Below, piece after piece: positions 11,299-11,393 of a stretch of DNA of 11,393 nt (within the stretch, counting starts at the first letter, position 1; every line of letters begins with the position of its first letter). The stretch comes from Clostridium sp. CAG:632 (GTDB lineage: Bacteria > Bacillota > Clostridia > Lachnospirales > Lachnospiraceae), in the NCBI GenBank assembly GCA_000431515.1, contig HF991290.1, forward strand, positions 1 through 11,393, in the 5' to 3' direction. Below the pieces are notes generated by a model. That model had not been told where the DNA came from and did not search any database. It was given only the letters and a program-made list of their open reading frames with translations. Position numbers and translations under genes: made by a program.

Positions 11299-11393
11299 AT
11301 GGCGGATAAGCCAGAATAGTGGGAAAAATAATGATATCAGCATCAAAGATGGCACCGATGTAAACAGCATCATGCGTGACATGATGTCTGTCC
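11299..11393 (+). mobile_element. Partial, frameshifted start of an IS256-type transposase, running off the window
   Basis: An ATG at 11299 reads MADKPE and stops. One base out of frame, the sequence continues as NSGKNNDISIKDGTDVNSIM and then RDMMSV to the end of the window. I recall the N-termini of clostridial IS256-family transposases (mutator type) with the same order of words, followed by EGALDxELDEELGYSKY beyond the edge. A single-base indel would make it a pseudogene. The assignment rests on memory of the family and about 30 residues only. Without the downstream sequence, the DDE residues cannot be checked. Confidence 0.45.

Noticed and set aside
1..11393. CRISPR array, tRNA or rRNA
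   Set aside because: No regularly spaced repeats and no cloverleaf or rRNA-like sequence were found; the only notable direct repeat is the single pair at 6534/6715.

Overview
The window looks like an accessory stretch of a gut-type Clostridia chromosome, most likely Lachnospiraceae. I base this on strong AGGAGG ribosome binding sites, tightly packed same-strand operons, AT-rich intergenic DNA, and several protein types I associate with that family: small acidic EF-hand proteins, a DUF4186 protein, an Abi_2 protein and a zinc-ribbon/DUF4177 protein. No rRNA, tRNA or CRISPR array was seen. The assignment is by resemblance, not by search.

Layout. A minus-strand lipoprotein gene (39-692) has a convincing promoter. 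It is followed by about 730 bp of decayed DNA (693-1423) with at least one frameshifted small membrane-protein relic. From 1424 to 5576 runs a compact plus-strand gene train, visibly richer in GC than what follows. It encodes a 682-residue nuclease with a FokI-type PD-(D/E)xK cleavage domain and predicted winged-helix segments, a YgjP/DUF45 zinc metallopeptidase 8 nt downstream, a PNPOx-like flavin split-barrel protein, a DUF4186 protein, a VOC (glyoxalase-like) protein and an ArsC/Spx-like thioredoxin-fold protein. The nuclease has no DNA methylase beside it.

From 5599 to 7010 lie small unrecognised genes and debris: two hypothetical proteins bridged by a 28-codon ORF with ATGA overlaps at both ends, a 24-residue EF-hand micro-ORF, a broken gene carrying a 47-bp direct repeat of the DNA just upstream, and a 72-residue conserved-looking small protein that starts at GTG. 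A good rho-independent terminator (7141-7171) closes this region.

A second cassette (7248-9146) encodes an acidic EF-hand protein, a 225-residue protein of unknown function, a small protein with a C-x5-C-x3-C-x2-C cluster, and a 211-residue radical SAM protein of the PFL-activase type. No glycyl radical enzyme is nearby. This is my best candidate for an uncharacterised modification system. After a 5'-truncated gene relic come a zinc-ribbon/DUF4177 protein (9363-9887) and an Abi_2/HEPN gene (10094-10984). Just before the Abi gene sits a short, independently promoted and terminated, structured transcript (about 10011-10074), which I read as an abiF-type ncRNA antitoxin. The right edge is debris: the first codons of a low-molecular-weight phosphotyrosine phosphatase and a frameshifted start of what looks like an IS256-type transposase running off the window.

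Overall the window is a mosaic defence/accessory island. It has a probable restriction nuclease, a probable ncRNA-controlled abortive infection toxin and a radical SAM cassette, separated by gene relics and mobile-element remains.
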